DNA of 64,000 nt from Cymbomonas tetramitiformis (GCA_001247695.2 LGRX02003711.1:62001-126000); one strand, 5' to 3'; positions 1-12,930 are shown, counted from the stretch's first letter. Numbers and translations: made by a program. Notes: generated by a model from the letters alone, not told the origin.

Positions 1-1900
1 GAAGGAGGAACACGCGAACAAAGGAGGTGCACAAAGAATAATGGTCATGAAAACAACTCACAAGGCACGCTGAAAGGTGAGAAGCCGATTGAAACAAACT
101 ACGCGGCTATACACGAGAAAATGAGAAGAAACCCTAACCCGGAGGAGACATACCTACAGGAAAAGGGGGGAATATGGGCACATGACGGCAAAATTGGACA
201 GAAATATTTTGCACAATGCCTACAAATGGTGAAACGCGGAGGTGAAATGAAAATAAGCATGAACGGACGACATTGGACATTTAGCGAATTGCACCAGGAG
301 CTCTACGTAAAAATACGAATTTTCGTAAAAACAACCCAAATGGACAAATATTTTGAGGGGACACTCAAAGGACATACACAACTAAATATTGAGGAAAACG
401 GAGCTCAGATATGCAGTGAGGAGGATGTGAGGAGGTTGCAGGCGTATGTAACGCGTAACAAAGGGGGCAATACGGAAGGAGGAACACGCGAACAAAGGAG
501 GTACACAGAGAATAATGGCCATGAAAACAACCCACAATGCACACTGAAAAGTGAGGAGCCGATTGAAACAAACTACGCGGCTATACACGAGAAAATGAGA
601 AGAAACCCTAACCCGGAGGGGACCCGGAGGGGACATACCTACAGGAAAAGGGGGGAATATGGGGCACATGACGGCAAAATTGGACAGAAATATTTTGCAC
701 AATGCCTACAGATGGTGAAACGCGGAGGTGAAATGAAAATAAGCATGAACGGACGACATTGGACATTTAGCGAATTGCTCCAGGAGCTCTACGTAAAAAT
801 ACGAATTTTCGTAAAAACAACCCAAATGAACAAATATTTTGAGGGGACACTCAAAGGACATACACAACTAAATATTGAGGAAAACGGAGCTCAGATATGC
901 AGTGAGGAGGATGTGAGGAGGTTGCAGGCGTATGTAACGCGTAACAAAGGGGGCAATACGGAAGGAGGAACACGCGAACAAAGGAGGTGCGCAGGGAATA
1001 ATGGCCATGAAAGCAACTCACAAGGCACGCTGAAAAGTGAGGAGCCGATTAAAACAAATTGCGCGGCTATACACGAGAAAACGAGAAGAAACCCTAACCC
1101 TGAGGAGGTATACCTACAGGATGAAAGGGGAATAGCAGCACATAAAGGCAAAACTAGACAAAAATGTTTCGCACAATGCTTGCAAATGGCGAGATGCACA
1201 AGGGACATGAAAATAAGTACGAACGGACGACATTGGACATTAAGCGAACTGTGCTGGAAACAATTCGTAAAAAATCGAAGTTTTGCAAAAACGGACCCCG
1301 GGACGAAATATTTTCAGGGGGTACCCCAGGGGGGTACACAGCAATATAGGAAAAGGGGCGGGGCCTAAAAATGCAGTAAGGTGAGCACAAGAAGGCCACA
1401 CACATGTGTAACGCGTAACAAGGAAGGCCACACGAAGAGGGAAGAGTGGGGTAATTGGAGTAGTGAGAAGGAAACCGATGAAATAAATGACCCACAAAGC
1501 GGACGGAAAGGAAAGGGGGAAAACAAAACCAATTGTACGACTATATTAGTGACTATAAGGGGAAGCCCTAAACCCGAGGGTGCATACCTACAAGGAAGCA
1601 AAGAAATTGGGGCATTAGAGAGCAAAACTAGACAAACATACTCCGCACAATGCTTGCATATGTTGAAACGGGAGGGGAAAACGAAAATAGGAACGAATGG
1701 GCAACCTTGGCCCTCGAGCGTATTGTGCAGGACGCAATTCGTAAAAAACCAAACTTCGGTGAAAATAAAACCCAGGATGAAATATTTTAGAGAAAACCCC
1801 AACAGATATACACAACGATATTTGAAGTGGTACGAAACCCAAGTATGCAGCGAGGACAATGAGGGAAGCCCTCACACACATGTAACACGTAACAAGGAAA
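1..1900 (+). repeat. Tandem repeat of about 474 bp, in-frame within LINE ORF1
   Basis: Equivalent points of successive units lie at 121, 595, 1081 and 1555, so the spacings are 474, 486 and 474 bp. All are multiples of three. The extra 12 bp in the second unit is a local duplication near 615. Each unit encodes about 158 residues beginning near AAIHEKMRRNPNPEE. Units one and two are almost identical, unit three is diverged and unit four more so. The first unit is cut by the window start. Preserved length modulo three and the scarcity of stops suggest protein repeats rather than untranslated promoter monomers. Confidence 0.85.
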
Positions 1901-3915
1901 ACGACACGAAGTGTGGGGCACATGAGAATTGGCGAAACGAGCGAAACACAAACAGCTCACGGGGAGAAAGTTGGCGAAAGACGGACCATACCCATGATAA
2001 AGCTGCAATGAACAAAATGATACTTGCAGTTTGCGCCATGACCACGGTCCTAACAAGAAGTAACATGGGAGGACGAAAAAGACTAGGCCAAAAGCCAACA
2101 CAAAATGCACAGACAAAAGAATGCAAGGAGATTAGCAGGAGGACGGAGGCAGGAGTGCGGAACGGGGCACCGGAAAGGAAACATACTAAACACGGTACAC
2201 AGAAAAAGAGCATGGCAACAGCAGAAACAACCCGACAGGGAACCAAAACAAGAGAGGGTGGGGATGAAGGGCTGCCAAGGAGGGAGGACAACCGAAACCA
2301 AGGAACAATACCGCAAAGGCTCACAAAGGGCCCCAGGTGGTTCGTCACAGAAGAAGAGGAGGGACAAAGGGCGAGCTTCAGGAGGAGCTTCACATATTAC
2401 CTAAGGGCAAACCGAAGGGAGCATGCATATGCACACAAACGAGGAAGGAGATACTGGAGTGAACACGTGATGGTGAAAACATGCAGGTGGATACAACGTA
2501 CCAAATATGACAGGCCACAACTAGTTAGAAGCAAGCAGGCGGTAAGGCAGGCAACAGAGGATAGGAACCAAGATAGGTGGATGCGAAGATACGGCGAGAT
2601 GCGCCGCATGACAGGCGAGAGCCGGAACATAGCAAAGATGGAAGGGGCCCAACTGATGGCTATGCACGTAACACTAGATGCGCTAAGCATGCTGGTTGAA
2701 CAAACGCAGAAGGCACAACAAGTAACGAAAAGCCCACAACAAACAGCAATACCAAAGTACTTCAGTAAAGTGGTGAATACAACGAGGGAGGAAACGGCGG
2801 TAACACACGAGGAAGCCCTAGACACAAGACCCAACCAGAAGGAAACAGTGAAAGTGAAGGGTATGGGAAAGGATGCCGCAGCACCACAACAGCCTTCCCA
2901 TATTGGGGGAGGAACACACTCGGCCAGGGGAACGGAAGGGCAGTACCCTAGGAACTCCGTCACGCAGGGGATATTTGCAGAGGATGGGAAGCTGAATATG
3001 TACCAAGTGGACCTCGCACTCGAGGAACTGGAAGAAAACCCCCCGGGGTCAACAACTATACAGGAGATACTAAGGCTACTAAGGGAAAATGACGGGAAAT
3101 TCCTAGAAATGATGAAAGAAAAAGTTCCCAAAAGGGGCGGCACTCAAATACCCGTAATAGGAAACGGACACTGGTTGCTACTAATGATAGGAGTCTGCGG
3201 CACGGGGAATAACCGCACGCTGCAGGCCTATGTATACGACTCTATGGGCGCAGAAAAGCAAACGCGAAAGAAAACCGCCCCGAGGCAAATGGGGATGACG
3301 GAGGAGCTACAAACAGCAATAAGCAGATGGGTAAAAGATAACAAGGAAGCAATGGGGTGCCAAGAAGCCTGAGCCACGCTAATGTATGACAAGCACCAAT
3401 ATGACGCATACAACTGCGGAGTTTGGGTAATATACATTACAGAATTGTGGCAACAATGGTTACAGGAACGAAACGGAGCATGGGTACAGCATGTGTACAC
3501 AAATACGCTCCAGACCAGTCGATGCGTTGTGCTGCACACTACGGAAACAGCAAACAGGTGCAGGGACAAATTTAGACCAATGATAAGGGCGGCCATTATG
3601 AGGGAAAATACGCTACACACGGAACAGGACACCGAGGAGGTCGAGCTGATACGGGACGTTCAAATAAAAAAGACTGGAGCACAAAAAGAGCAGGTTCGAG
3701 CAACATGTGCGGCGGATGCCTTCATGAGGGGAATGGCACGGGACTACACAAGGGAACAAGTGGAGAACATGATGCGGCAACAAGGGGTCGGCATACAGAC
3801 AATAATGGAAGTCGAGGAAGCACTCCAAGCACTACAGCAAGGCACTGACACCCTTATATATAAGCGAAACAATGGAAAAGCTGGCAACAGACGGCCGGAC
3901 CCAAATAGCAATTAG
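1..3915 (+). pseudogene. LINE ORF1: repeat region plus Ulp1-like (C48) cysteine protease, interrupted
   Basis: One reading frame is open from the first base to the stop at 3913-3915, except for TAA at 1366-1368 and TGA at 3370-3372. The N-terminal half is the 158-residue repeat, followed by a very basic, Arg/Lys/Gln-rich stretch (about 1900-2650) that could bind nucleic acid. The C-terminal part has the Ulp1/SENP catalytic layout: His in GNGHW (codon 3169), Asp in YDSMG (3238), Gln in DKHQYD (3397) and Cys in NCGVWV (3415). Such proteases cleave ubiquitin-like conjugates or precursors; the role in the element is unknown. The TGA falls between the Asp and the Gln/Cys, so this copy cannot make an active protease. 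ORF2 overlaps its last 44 bases in another frame. Confidence 0.75.
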
Positions 3916-5998
3916 AGATAGAGAGAAATGGGTGATGGTGATGCTCACGATAACACACCGAGACATGCAGGCGCATGTATGGCTACCAGCTGGAGGAATA
4001 GAAAAACAGAACGAACTACTAACGGCTGTAGATGTTTGGACCCAACTGCGAGATATTTATGACTGGCAAAAAGGGCTCTACAGTGGACTGACGACACACA
4101 GCACGCCACCAGAATGGGGAAAATTCAGCCAAGGGGAGCAGGCGGTACGAGTGGCGGGAAGCTGGAAATACTGGCATGTTGATGGCAAACCAGGGCACTT
4201 CAAGCTCGGGATTAGAAATGCGGCACAGGCACAGGGGGAGACTCGACAGACGGAGCCGATAACAGGACAAACAACCGGGCCGACTGAGGAGGACACGAAA
4301 CGCGATGACGGACAGATGGATGACAGCAGGGCGCCTACCAAGGAGCAACAGGTCACAGGCGAAGCAACGGAAGAAAAGAACACAAACCTCACGGACAGGC
4401 TAGTTCAGACCACACTGCAGTTCTGGCCGGAAAGCGCCGAACAAGCAAACGAAAGACTAAAGGAGGAGAAAAGAGCGCCAACAGGGAAAAAGCTGCGACC
4501 TCCCGCGAGCACCAAGAAAAACCCGCCAACTGATACACCAACAAAAACGAACAAAAGGGACAATGAGGAAGCCAAAGGGTCCCTCAGGGACACTAGGGCG
4601 CCGTCCCAACCGAATAAAGAAAACAATGAAGAAGTGAAGGGGTCCCCGGAAGCAAGGAAATATTGGGGAGGGGGCATGCCAAAAACGGAGGACTTGTACC
4701 TGGAAAAAATGAAAGATGGACAACAGCACACAATAACGTTCCTCACATGGAACATTCAAGGGTCAAGGCACTCTTTGTATGAACTGGAAGAACAAATGGA
4801 AAGGTGGGACATTGATGTAGCGGTGATTACGGAGACAAAAACTGCAAACGATGAAATAAAAAGGCACTTTAGAGATAGTCAGCGGTCCAATATATGCACC
4901 AGCGCGCGGAGAAGAGGTGATGCAGAGGAGGACCTCCACCAGACAGCCGGGCTGGCAGTCATACTCAGGGGGGAGCACGCAAAGCCGCACAATTATACGG
5001 AAGTAAAAGTCCCACACCTACAGGGAGTACTCACTCATACAATGCTGCACTTCCCGGGGCAGAAATACATACACCTAATTGGGGTATACTACCCAGTGGA
5101 AGGAAAGGAGACTGCAAGCGAAGAAGGGTACCAAGGGGAACGCACCAGAAGTGAGGCCAGGAAGGGTATACGAGAGTATGTGCAAATGGTAACCTCCGCC
5201 AGTGAAGGCAATACAGACGAAACCGTCCTTGTGTGCGGGGACTTGAATGCCACGACCGGAGAACTGAGGAATAACAGAGATGGGGAATGGAACAAGGTAC
5301 TTGGTGCAACGGGCCTAACAGATGTAGGGGGTTCAAGGGAAACAACACTGACCTGGCACAACCGGAGGAACATAGACAGAATGCTAGCCAGCAGGGCTGA
5401 ACAGAAGTATTACACGCAACCCACGGAAAGGGAGCTTACTGAACTTCACACAAGTGACCATAAAATGATATGTACCGCTCAATTGGACCTGAAGGCCTGG
5501 AGTACCCACCGTCCAACGGCACAACTACAACGAAGGGCTAAAGCGGACAGGCTAAGGCTACCCCTGACGGAGAAGGAAGGAGCCACTCTAAGGCAAGTGC
5601 TTGACACGGCATACACAAGGGAGCTGCAGGACGAATTGCAGGAGGCAATAGACACGATAAAAACAAGCACCACAATAAGGCATAGAAGAAAAGCGATAGA
5701 CTATGCGGGGGAAGTGGTAGCAAGAATACTGGGGACAGCAAAGGACGAGGCAGTACAAAACACCAACCTCCCCAAGCCAGCGGCGCCACCGGAGGAGAAA
5801 CACAGGCTGCACTTACCGAAAACCCTCCGTGAGGAAAGGGATGGGCACCTGAGGGAAAGAAACAGATGCCGATTAAATATGAGCCTATGGAAGGAGGACA
5901 TTGAGGCACGGGAATGTGTACCAGAAGAGATGAGAACGGCGGACTTCGACAACAGGACAGAGAAGATGAGAGCGTGGGAGCAATGGGAAAGGGAGTAG
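3872..5998 (+). pseudogene. LINE ORF2, part 1: low-complexity N-terminus and APE-type endonuclease
   Basis: The first ATG at 3872 overlaps the end of ORF1. Residues up to about 285 are charged and low in complexity. From 4733 an apurinic-endonuclease-like fold follows: FLTWNIQG with the metal-site Asn, VITETKT with the catalytic Glu, CGDLNA with the Asp/Asn pair, NIDRML, and HTSDHKMI with the terminal Asp-His. This nuclease would nick target DNA for target-primed reverse transcription. The frame ends at TAG 5996-5998, but the same frame stays open and protein-like to about 6240, so the stop interrupts one long polyprotein. The domain order (endonuclease before RT) is usual for APE LINEs. Confidence 0.8.
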
Positions 5999-6810
5999 AA
6001 GAAAATAGCGGCCAAAGAAGCAAGGAAGTGCATTACAGAACACGAGGCGAACCGGGAACAAAAAACGAGAATAAAAATGAGGGAAATGTACTGGAATAAC
6101 ATAAAGCATTGCCATAAAAAGATATACAGGCAGGAGGTAGAGAATGGAAGTGCGCCGGCGGCAATAATACAGGCCATAGAAACCAGGCACGGGGAGCTGG
6201 TGGTTGGACAACAAAAGGTAGCACAGGCGATGTGGGAACACAAATCATGGCATGGTCGGCCCCCTACAAAATGCGGGAACCGGAGCGGGAACTCGCGGGA
6301 ACGCCACCGTGGCTGGATAAGAAGTACAAAAACTATATGCAGAAAGACAAATGCGAGAGACCAGACCAGACGAAAATAAACCTGCGGGTTGATGGGCAGG
6401 CTGTGAGGAAAATGAAAACCAACAAAGCGGCGGGACCCATGGGAATACAGAACGAGATATTGAAGCAGATGCCAGACAGATTCCACGAACAACTATGCGA
6501 GCTCATGCAGCTGATGTGGGAGAACAGACACACGCCATTGCCATGGAAGAAAGGGTACTTCTGCTTCCACCACAAGCAGGAAGATGTAACTCGGCAAAAA
6601 AAATTACAGACCTATAGCGCTGCTTGACTGCTTGTTCAAACTGTACACCGCGGTGCTCACAAAAATGCTGGCAGACTTCTGTGAAATAAACGGAATGCTC
6701 TCGCAGGCGCAGGAGGGCTCGAGGGAGAAGCATAACACGATGAGGCAGATCACTAGAATAACGAATGCCATTGAAGATGCGAACCTTTCCAAGCAGGAGC
6801 TATAATCATG
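5999..6810 (+). pseudogene. LINE ORF2, part 2: linker and RT fingers, three frames
   Basis: Coding continues past the TAG in the same frame to about 6240, then shifts into a second frame (6232-6600) that holds RT finger sequence: KTNKAAGPMGI, then a P..WK segment. At about 6600 it shifts again into a frame that reads YRPIALLDCLFKLYT and runs to TAA at 6807-6809. The next frame opens with RT motif A. The pieces align collinearly with a standard LINE RT, so these are disabling indels and not introns; no GT...AG boundaries suit them. Confidence 0.75.
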
Positions 6811-9800
6811 CAACCTACATAGACTTCGAAAATGCGTACGGGTCAGTAGACCATGGGAAACTCATTGCGACACTAAGGCACCTAGGGGTACCGACACAGC
6901 TTACGGAAGCCATAAAGGACATTCTAGGGGAAGAGGCGGGGGACTCCATACAAATGAGGGCGAAGGTAGGGGAACAGGTTTCGGAGGAGGTACCGATAAG
7001 GAGAGGGATTCTGCAGGGGGACAGCATGAGCCCGCTGCTTTTTATACTGTACCTCGAACCCCTGCTTAGATGGCTGGAGGTAGAAAACCATGGATACCGA
7101 CACAAGTACGTGACGGATGAGGAGCTCAGGGGAGAACTGCGAACCTCCTCAGGGGCGTTTGTGGATGACCTGATTATTCTGACGAGACTGATGACAGGGA
7201 TGGAGCAACAACTGAAAAAGCTAGCAGCATTCGGGGACTGGAGTGGGCTGAGAATAAACAAGGACAAGTCCAAAATAACGGGAGTAGAGCATGGCAACCG
7301 GAATATTAGGGAAAGCAAGCACCAGGGGATAAAATGTGGCAACCAAACCCTAAAGGTACTCAAAGCAGGGGAGACCTACAAATACCTAGGAGTCCTCCTC
7401 AATATGATGGGGACCTGGAAGGAGGAAAAAACTAAGTCCCTAAGGGAACTGAAGAGGAGGATAGAAGCGTTGTTGGCCACCCCCCTAACACAGAAACAGA
7501 AAGAGTACTCTCTCAAGTCGGCGGTCTTGGGTAAATTCAGATACGGACTGCACCTTGGAATATATACATACGGGGAGATACAACAGGTAGAGAACCAGCT
7601 AGGGGCTGCACTGAAACGGGTTTATGGGCTTCCAGCGAACGGCACTCCAAATGAACTGAACACGGAGGAAAAAGCAGAGTACGGACTGGGGTTGCAGTCC
7701 CTGCAGGCAATATATGCACAGGAGGTTTACTCGGGGTTAGCTGACGCGGTCCAAAGCGAGGAAGACAAAGGAGTGCAAATGGGATATGGAAAAAGGGAAA
7801 GAAACCTACAAACCAGGCAAAGAATGTCGCAAGTCAGCAGGTCCACCGCGGGGCTACTGGAGAAGCACTTCGGGGAGAGAGGCCACTGTAGCAACAGAGG
7901 CAAGCTAAAGATGGGATTGCAAACGCACACAAACACCATGAGGAAGATGAATGCTCTCAATGAATACGGGGTGCATGTAAAAGGGGTGGGAACCCACATG
8001 CAGGAGCTAGCCAAGGAAACATTGCCCATAATGAAGCAGCTGGAGAACGCCAGGAGAGTATATACTGACGCGGAAATGGAGGGCACCACAAGAACAACCA
8101 AATACCTCAGGAGAATGGACAAGGAATACCGGGACCCACAGGAACAACCCATGACGACAGGGACCGAAAAACTGGGAACGGTAAACGTCATAAAAGAAAC
8201 AAAAACTGAACAGGCCACCAAAGAGATAAACTTTACTAAACTACTCACACTATTCAGAAACTACCCGGACCTCAAGGACCTCACCACTGCGGACGGGAAA
8301 AAGGCGCTACCGATAACGGCATTGAAAGCAACGGGGGGGAGGGCACATGACAATAACACAGTACAAAAAATAGCACAAGGCATGTTACACCTGTACCCTT
8401 ATATTTGCGAAGCACAGCCCAATAACATTAAAGCACCAGGGGACCACTGGGACCATGAGTGGAACAGAAAGCTGAAGCCTGAGTATGTGCAACCACGGAA
8501 AACAGGAGACTTGGAGAAATACACCAGAAGCACACAGGCAATATCGGAAATAAGAAACTGGCCAACGCAGATAAAGGCGCTACATGAGGCAGGGAACAGC
8601 CTGAGGGACATAATACAACTGGTGTCCATGTACCCGCTGGCCAACCAAAAGAGACACTTCGAGGAAGCAGGGGTGGAATGGACGGAACAGGAAAGGGAAA
8701 CCCTGGGTATAGGAGGAGTGGACCAAGAGTGGGAAGAGGATGACATGATGGGGGAATGGAACCCACAAGCGAGTGCCAGAGAAAGGCCGATACAGCTGGA
8801 CGAAAGCAAGTGGGCAAAACAGGAGGACCCGATGGAGGCACCTGACCGGGAAGGAACCCACGCACCCACCAGGATACTGGCCAGTAGACAGTACCTGGAC
8901 AACTATGCAGACCCAGACTCGAAAGTAATACAATATGAAACTCAGTGGACGGACAGTGAAGGGAATGTGCTGAGCACGTGGAGCACGGAAGAGACAATTA
9001 GAAAACACATACCGGAACACAACCCCACAGGGAACCGAAGATGGGAGGAACTGGTGGGGGAATGGGAGGATACCAAACAGGGTGAAAGGACCAAACGCGA
9101 GCCCGTGAGCGAAATACTAGCAGGCAAGCCGAGAAGTGAGCAAAGATACTGGAGGGGGGTCACCCACTTAGTGATAACCACGGGGGAAACAAACCCAGAC
9201 CAGGACATTAAACACACACTGGACACAAAGGACAGGCAACTGCGTACGGAAGGCGACACTACCTATTGTTATGAACCCAACGGAGGTATGATAGGCACCC
9301 TCAGCACGGCAAAAGTCAGGGAACTGTATGACAGATATGCCAAAGAGGTAAGAGATGGAGCGGTGCAACGCCCGACAGGGGAACAGCTGGCCAAAAGGCT
9401 GAAACTGAAACTGGAGCATAAAATACATGTTGACACGTTTGAGGAGGAAATTGCGCAGCTACTCATAAGATACTCCAGCAAGGCTGCAGAAATGAAGCAC
9501 AGAAATCGAAACCTGCAGAACCACTGGACCCTTCCCCCAGAAATGATGGAGGCGACCCAAGCAGCTACGGGGGCCAGGATAGAAGTCTTTGCCTCCCCGC
9601 TCAACGTACATAAAAACACTAAGACATACTACTCGCAATACCCGAGAGACTCGGTCTTCGGAGCTGCTGGTTCGGCCTGGGAGGCGCAATGGGAGCAACT
9701 GGGGGCATACCAGTTCAACCCAGAATACACGGCCGAAGACCTCCACAGGGCACTGAAGATGGCGATAAACGCTACAAAAATAGCCGAACCTGTCCTAGGG

Positions 9801-12263
9801 GTAGGAATATACCCCACGTATGCAAAAAGCCCGTACATAAAACTGCTAAACAAGCACATGGGATACAGGGTACACGAGTTGCTCGAAGTGAAGGAGGGGC
9901 AGTTTACCTTCCTACCACCGGACCACTGGATGCAAGGCAACCTACAAACGCCCAAGCAGTGTAACTGGAACATGAGGATATTGGTAGTTGCAAATGCGGC
10001 GGGATGGAGGAAATTCTGCCCAATCGCGGTGAGAACACACGACATATTCAGCGAGGCCCTTCTCAGATGCCCACAAAGCAAGGTCAGGACGGTAGGGAGG
10101 GCATATTACATACACAGGCCTCTCACACTCAGGGACACGGACAGACAGCCCAGGTCGATTACGGACTGGGAGAAAGACTGCGTCATAGACCCGTCCCCAT
10201 GGACGAGTCATGAACTACCTGGACTGCGCGCATTACCAGGAGAACAACTGGAGAACCATATAGAAGAGATTATTGACCGCTGGATGGAAGACAGGGGGAG
10301 GGAAGGTGAACACAGGGGAGGGGACAGGGGACCCAGACCCTCAACGATGGACGTCTTAGGGGCCAACACCACGTGGAGTAGGGAAGAAATAAGCAGGGAC
10401 GCACTTAGAAGGTGGGCGTTGCAATTCACGAACCCGGACGCGGAAGAAGGGGACACGGAAGGGGACCAGTGGTTACAGTGGGGACGGGGCGAAGTGGAGG
10501 AAGTAGAACCACAGTCCGAGAGTCAGTGGGACAACAACGGAAAAGGGTACCCAGAACCTGACAGGAGATTCAACAGGAACGAAATGGTCTATACAGACGG
10601 AAGCCAGAGGAAAGTTAAAAGGGAAAATGGGGAACAGGAGGAGGTAACTGCTGCGGGAGTGTGGGACCCAAGAGGGGGGCAGAATGCGGAATACATGCAA
10701 AGATGGCAGGGCCGCTGCCAAACGGTCAACAGGGCGGAGCTAACAGCCATATATATGGCACTGATGCTGGAAGCCAATACAGGCAACACGGAGGTAAACG
10801 TATGCACAGACAGCTTGACCTCGCTTTACCAAATACAAAACATGAAAAGAAGGCCCCATGCGTTGGAGAAGCATACGCACAGAGATATACTCTGGAAAAT
10901 AATGAAGCAAATACAAACGCTCAACGGGGAAGGGACCAAGGTGGCACTATATAAAGTCAAAGCACATGTGGGGATACACGGGAATGAAAAGGCTGATGAG
11001 GTGGCAAGGAAGGCCTGTGTCGAGGGAGAGTACGGCCTCAACCACGATAACACTGACACGCCAGACACGGTAAAATTACTTGCCATATGCGAGGCCACGG
11101 GAAGACAATTGGAAGGTCACCAGGCAGTACTTAACCACGTAACAAAACGAATACGGGAGGCAAAAATGACGGGAGAAACAAACATAATACAAAGACTGAA
11201 AAGGAAGCTAGAGACCGGACCAGAGGAATGGGAAACCAAAAGGCAACGCATTGAGAGAATGGAAGCCGAGCGAGCAAGGAGAAACGGAGAATTGGAAGAA
11301 CCAGGGGCTGAAGAGGGAACTGGGGGGGACACATGGTCGGGAGAACTAGACGTGCAGCAGACGCAGGAAGAAGAAATAGAGATTCTGCAGATGGAACAGG
11401 AGGAAGAAGCACTGATTGAGGCACAGGGAGTATGGGCAACCCCACAGGAGGGCGACGGGAGCATGCCCCAGCCAACGGGGGAGGAAGAAGGGATGCCCAA
11501 GCAGGAGGAAGACAGGGGGGTCGAGGAGGAAGAAATAAGGCTGATTCAAGAGGAGGAAATGACACTTGCGCGGGAGCAACAAGTGCAAAGCGCAAACCAA
11601 AGCCAAACCGAACCAGACCAAGGGAGGAGGGAAATGGGAATGCCTCTACAGAACGTCGATGAGCCACTGGATGCCCAACAGCATGCCGAGCCGCAGGAAA
11701 CGCGAGAAACAGGGCTACCAGAAACCCGGGACATAAACATGGAGACACAACATGAGGAAGAAGATGAGCTGGCTGCAATGGCCCAACAACAAGAGGGAGC
11801 ACAGGAGGAACTGGTGACAATACAAGAAATGGCACAGCAGCAGGCGGTAGCACAAAGGGAAGCACGACTCGCCGGGGAATGGAGGAGGGCCTCGATGGGA
11901 AAGATAAGGGTAGCAGTACAGGAGACGCCAGAGAAATACATGCAACACCTGAAGGGGGACACAGCCATGCACAAACTCTCCAACGAGTACTGGGAAAAGG
12001 GGAACGAATACCTGAATGAGCACGATGTGACAGTTCTATTAAGATGTAGAGCGAACAAATTGCCGGCGGGCCCCTATAAGAAGTGGGGAAGAGGGATGCG
12101 GACACGAAAGTGTAAATGTTGCGGGATGCCTGGGCAAGTGAATGCAGGGGGTTTCATACGCACGGCCCATGTACTAGGGGGATGTATGGAAAGGGAAATA
12201 AGGAACATGGTAATAAGCAGGTCGGACGAGACCACCAAAATCGATAGCAATGGGTATGAATAA
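6765..12263 (+). pseudogene. LINE ORF2, part 3: reverse transcriptase core, RNase H, Glu/Gln-rich region, zinc knuckle
   Basis: This is the longest open frame of the window (about 1830 codons). RT motif A is YIDFENAYGSVDH (about 6818), motif B is GILQGDSMSPLLF (about 7007), and motif C is AFVDDLIIL with FVDD near 7158. A long central region of unknown function follows. RNase H shows its four acidic residues in YTDGS (10590), RAEL (10733), CTDS (10804) and NEKADEVA (10984). From 11200 to 11900 the protein is Glu/Gln-rich and probably coiled-coil. A CKCCGMPG...HVLGGC knuckle (12115-12185) matches the motif that precedes RLE domains. The first residues of the frame are out of register with the true protein because a frameshift lies near 6800. 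The frame is lost again at 12250-12263, just before the RLE. Confidence 0.85.
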
Positions 12264-12825
12264 AGGCAGGAAAGGGGGATGCATAATAAGGACCCATGCG
12301 GGGAAGAGAGGGGCCGGAATGAATGCAGGCAGACCAATAGAAGACTTCCTACTCAGAAGAGGGCAATGCAGAATGGATGGAAGAAACCACCCGGCACCGG
12401 AACATGGAAAGGACACCATACCGCACTTCGTGGACATAGTAATGCTAGAAGGAACCGAGAAAGGAAACAAGCAGCCGGGGTACACACACCAAAAAGCAAT
12501 GGCAGATGCCGGGCATATACACCTAATTGAGGTAACCTATACAGATGAAATGAGCTGGGAAGAGGCACTAAAAACAAAATATACGAAATATGCACCATTG
12601 GTAAAACTATTAGAATTGTATGGGTACAAGGTGACACTACATGTGATGGTATTCGGGAACACGGGTACAATATATGAACACACTGAGAAGATTCTGACCA
12701 AACACCTAGGATTCGACAAACAGGAAGCACGACACCTACTCAGAAAGATACATGACCTCGCTACGGGATATGCAGTTAGCCTTAACAGACTATATAGGAA
12801 AAAAGTGGACACCAAACCGGATTAA
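12250..12825 (+). pseudogene. LINE ORF2, part 4: restriction-like endonuclease (RLE) domain
   Basis: After a frameshift the C-terminal domain continues to TAA at 12823-12825. Key positions are FVDIVMLEG (Asp, about 12430), HLIEVTYTD (Glu, about 12525) and KTKYTKYAPL (Lys), a PD-(D/E)XK-like layout as in R2-type LINE nucleases. The best support comes from inside the window: the ORF at 62290-63474 on the other strand is collinear over this whole region, sharing DIVM.EG, HLIEV, KY.PL..LL and G.TGT.Y.H. The RLE would cut or choose the target site. Whether APE or RLE does the cutting in two-nuclease elements cannot be read here. Confidence 0.75.
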
Positions 12826-12930
12826 GAGAAAGGATGGGAGAAGAGTCATGGGGACTCACAAAGCCCCACACCCCGAAAAAGGGTGTCTCTTTTTCTTTTC
12901 TCTTTTTCTTTTTTCTTTGCCCTGAAGGGT
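12826..12930 (+). other. LINE 3' end: two adjacent hairpins and a pyrimidine-rich tail
   Basis: Directly after the stop lie two abutting stem-loops: TGGGG/CCCCA (12849-12868) and ACACCC/GGGTGT (12868-12886). A T-rich run, mostly TTTTTC, follows to about 12920. The related fragment at 62228-63580 has two abutting hairpins at the same place with unrelated bases. This paired structure may be what the element's RT recognises. Confidence 0.5.

Larger units (their letters stand above)
1..12890 (+). mobile_element. Long LINE with both APE and RLE endonucleases (Dualen/RandI-like), degenerate
   Basis: A single non-LTR retrotransposon explains this stretch. In order it shows coding tandem repeats (to about 1900), a Ulp1-like cysteine protease (3160-3430), an APE-type endonuclease (4733-5500), reverse transcriptase (about 6400-7300), RNase H (10585-11020), a Cys/His knuckle (12115-12185) and a PD-(D/E)XK-like restriction endonuclease (12420-12760). 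Having both APE and RLE nucleases is the hallmark of the Dualen/RandI group first described in green algae; that assignment is from memory of the family. The 5' end lies outside the window. In-frame stops at 1366, 3370 and 5996 and at least four frameshifts show that the copy is dead. The 3' end is placed after a pair of hairpins; the exact terminus is not visible. Confidence 0.85.

Noticed and set aside
1..3915. Alternative genetic code (stop read as sense)
   Set aside because: TAA, TGA and TAG all occur as interrupters and frameshifts are also present; the intact capsid gene ends in TAA. Decay is the simpler explanation.
11131..12105. 324-codon minus-strand ORF opposite the LINE
   Set aside because: Antisense shadow of the Glu/Gln-rich LINE frame; Pro/Leu/Ser-rich with no domain.
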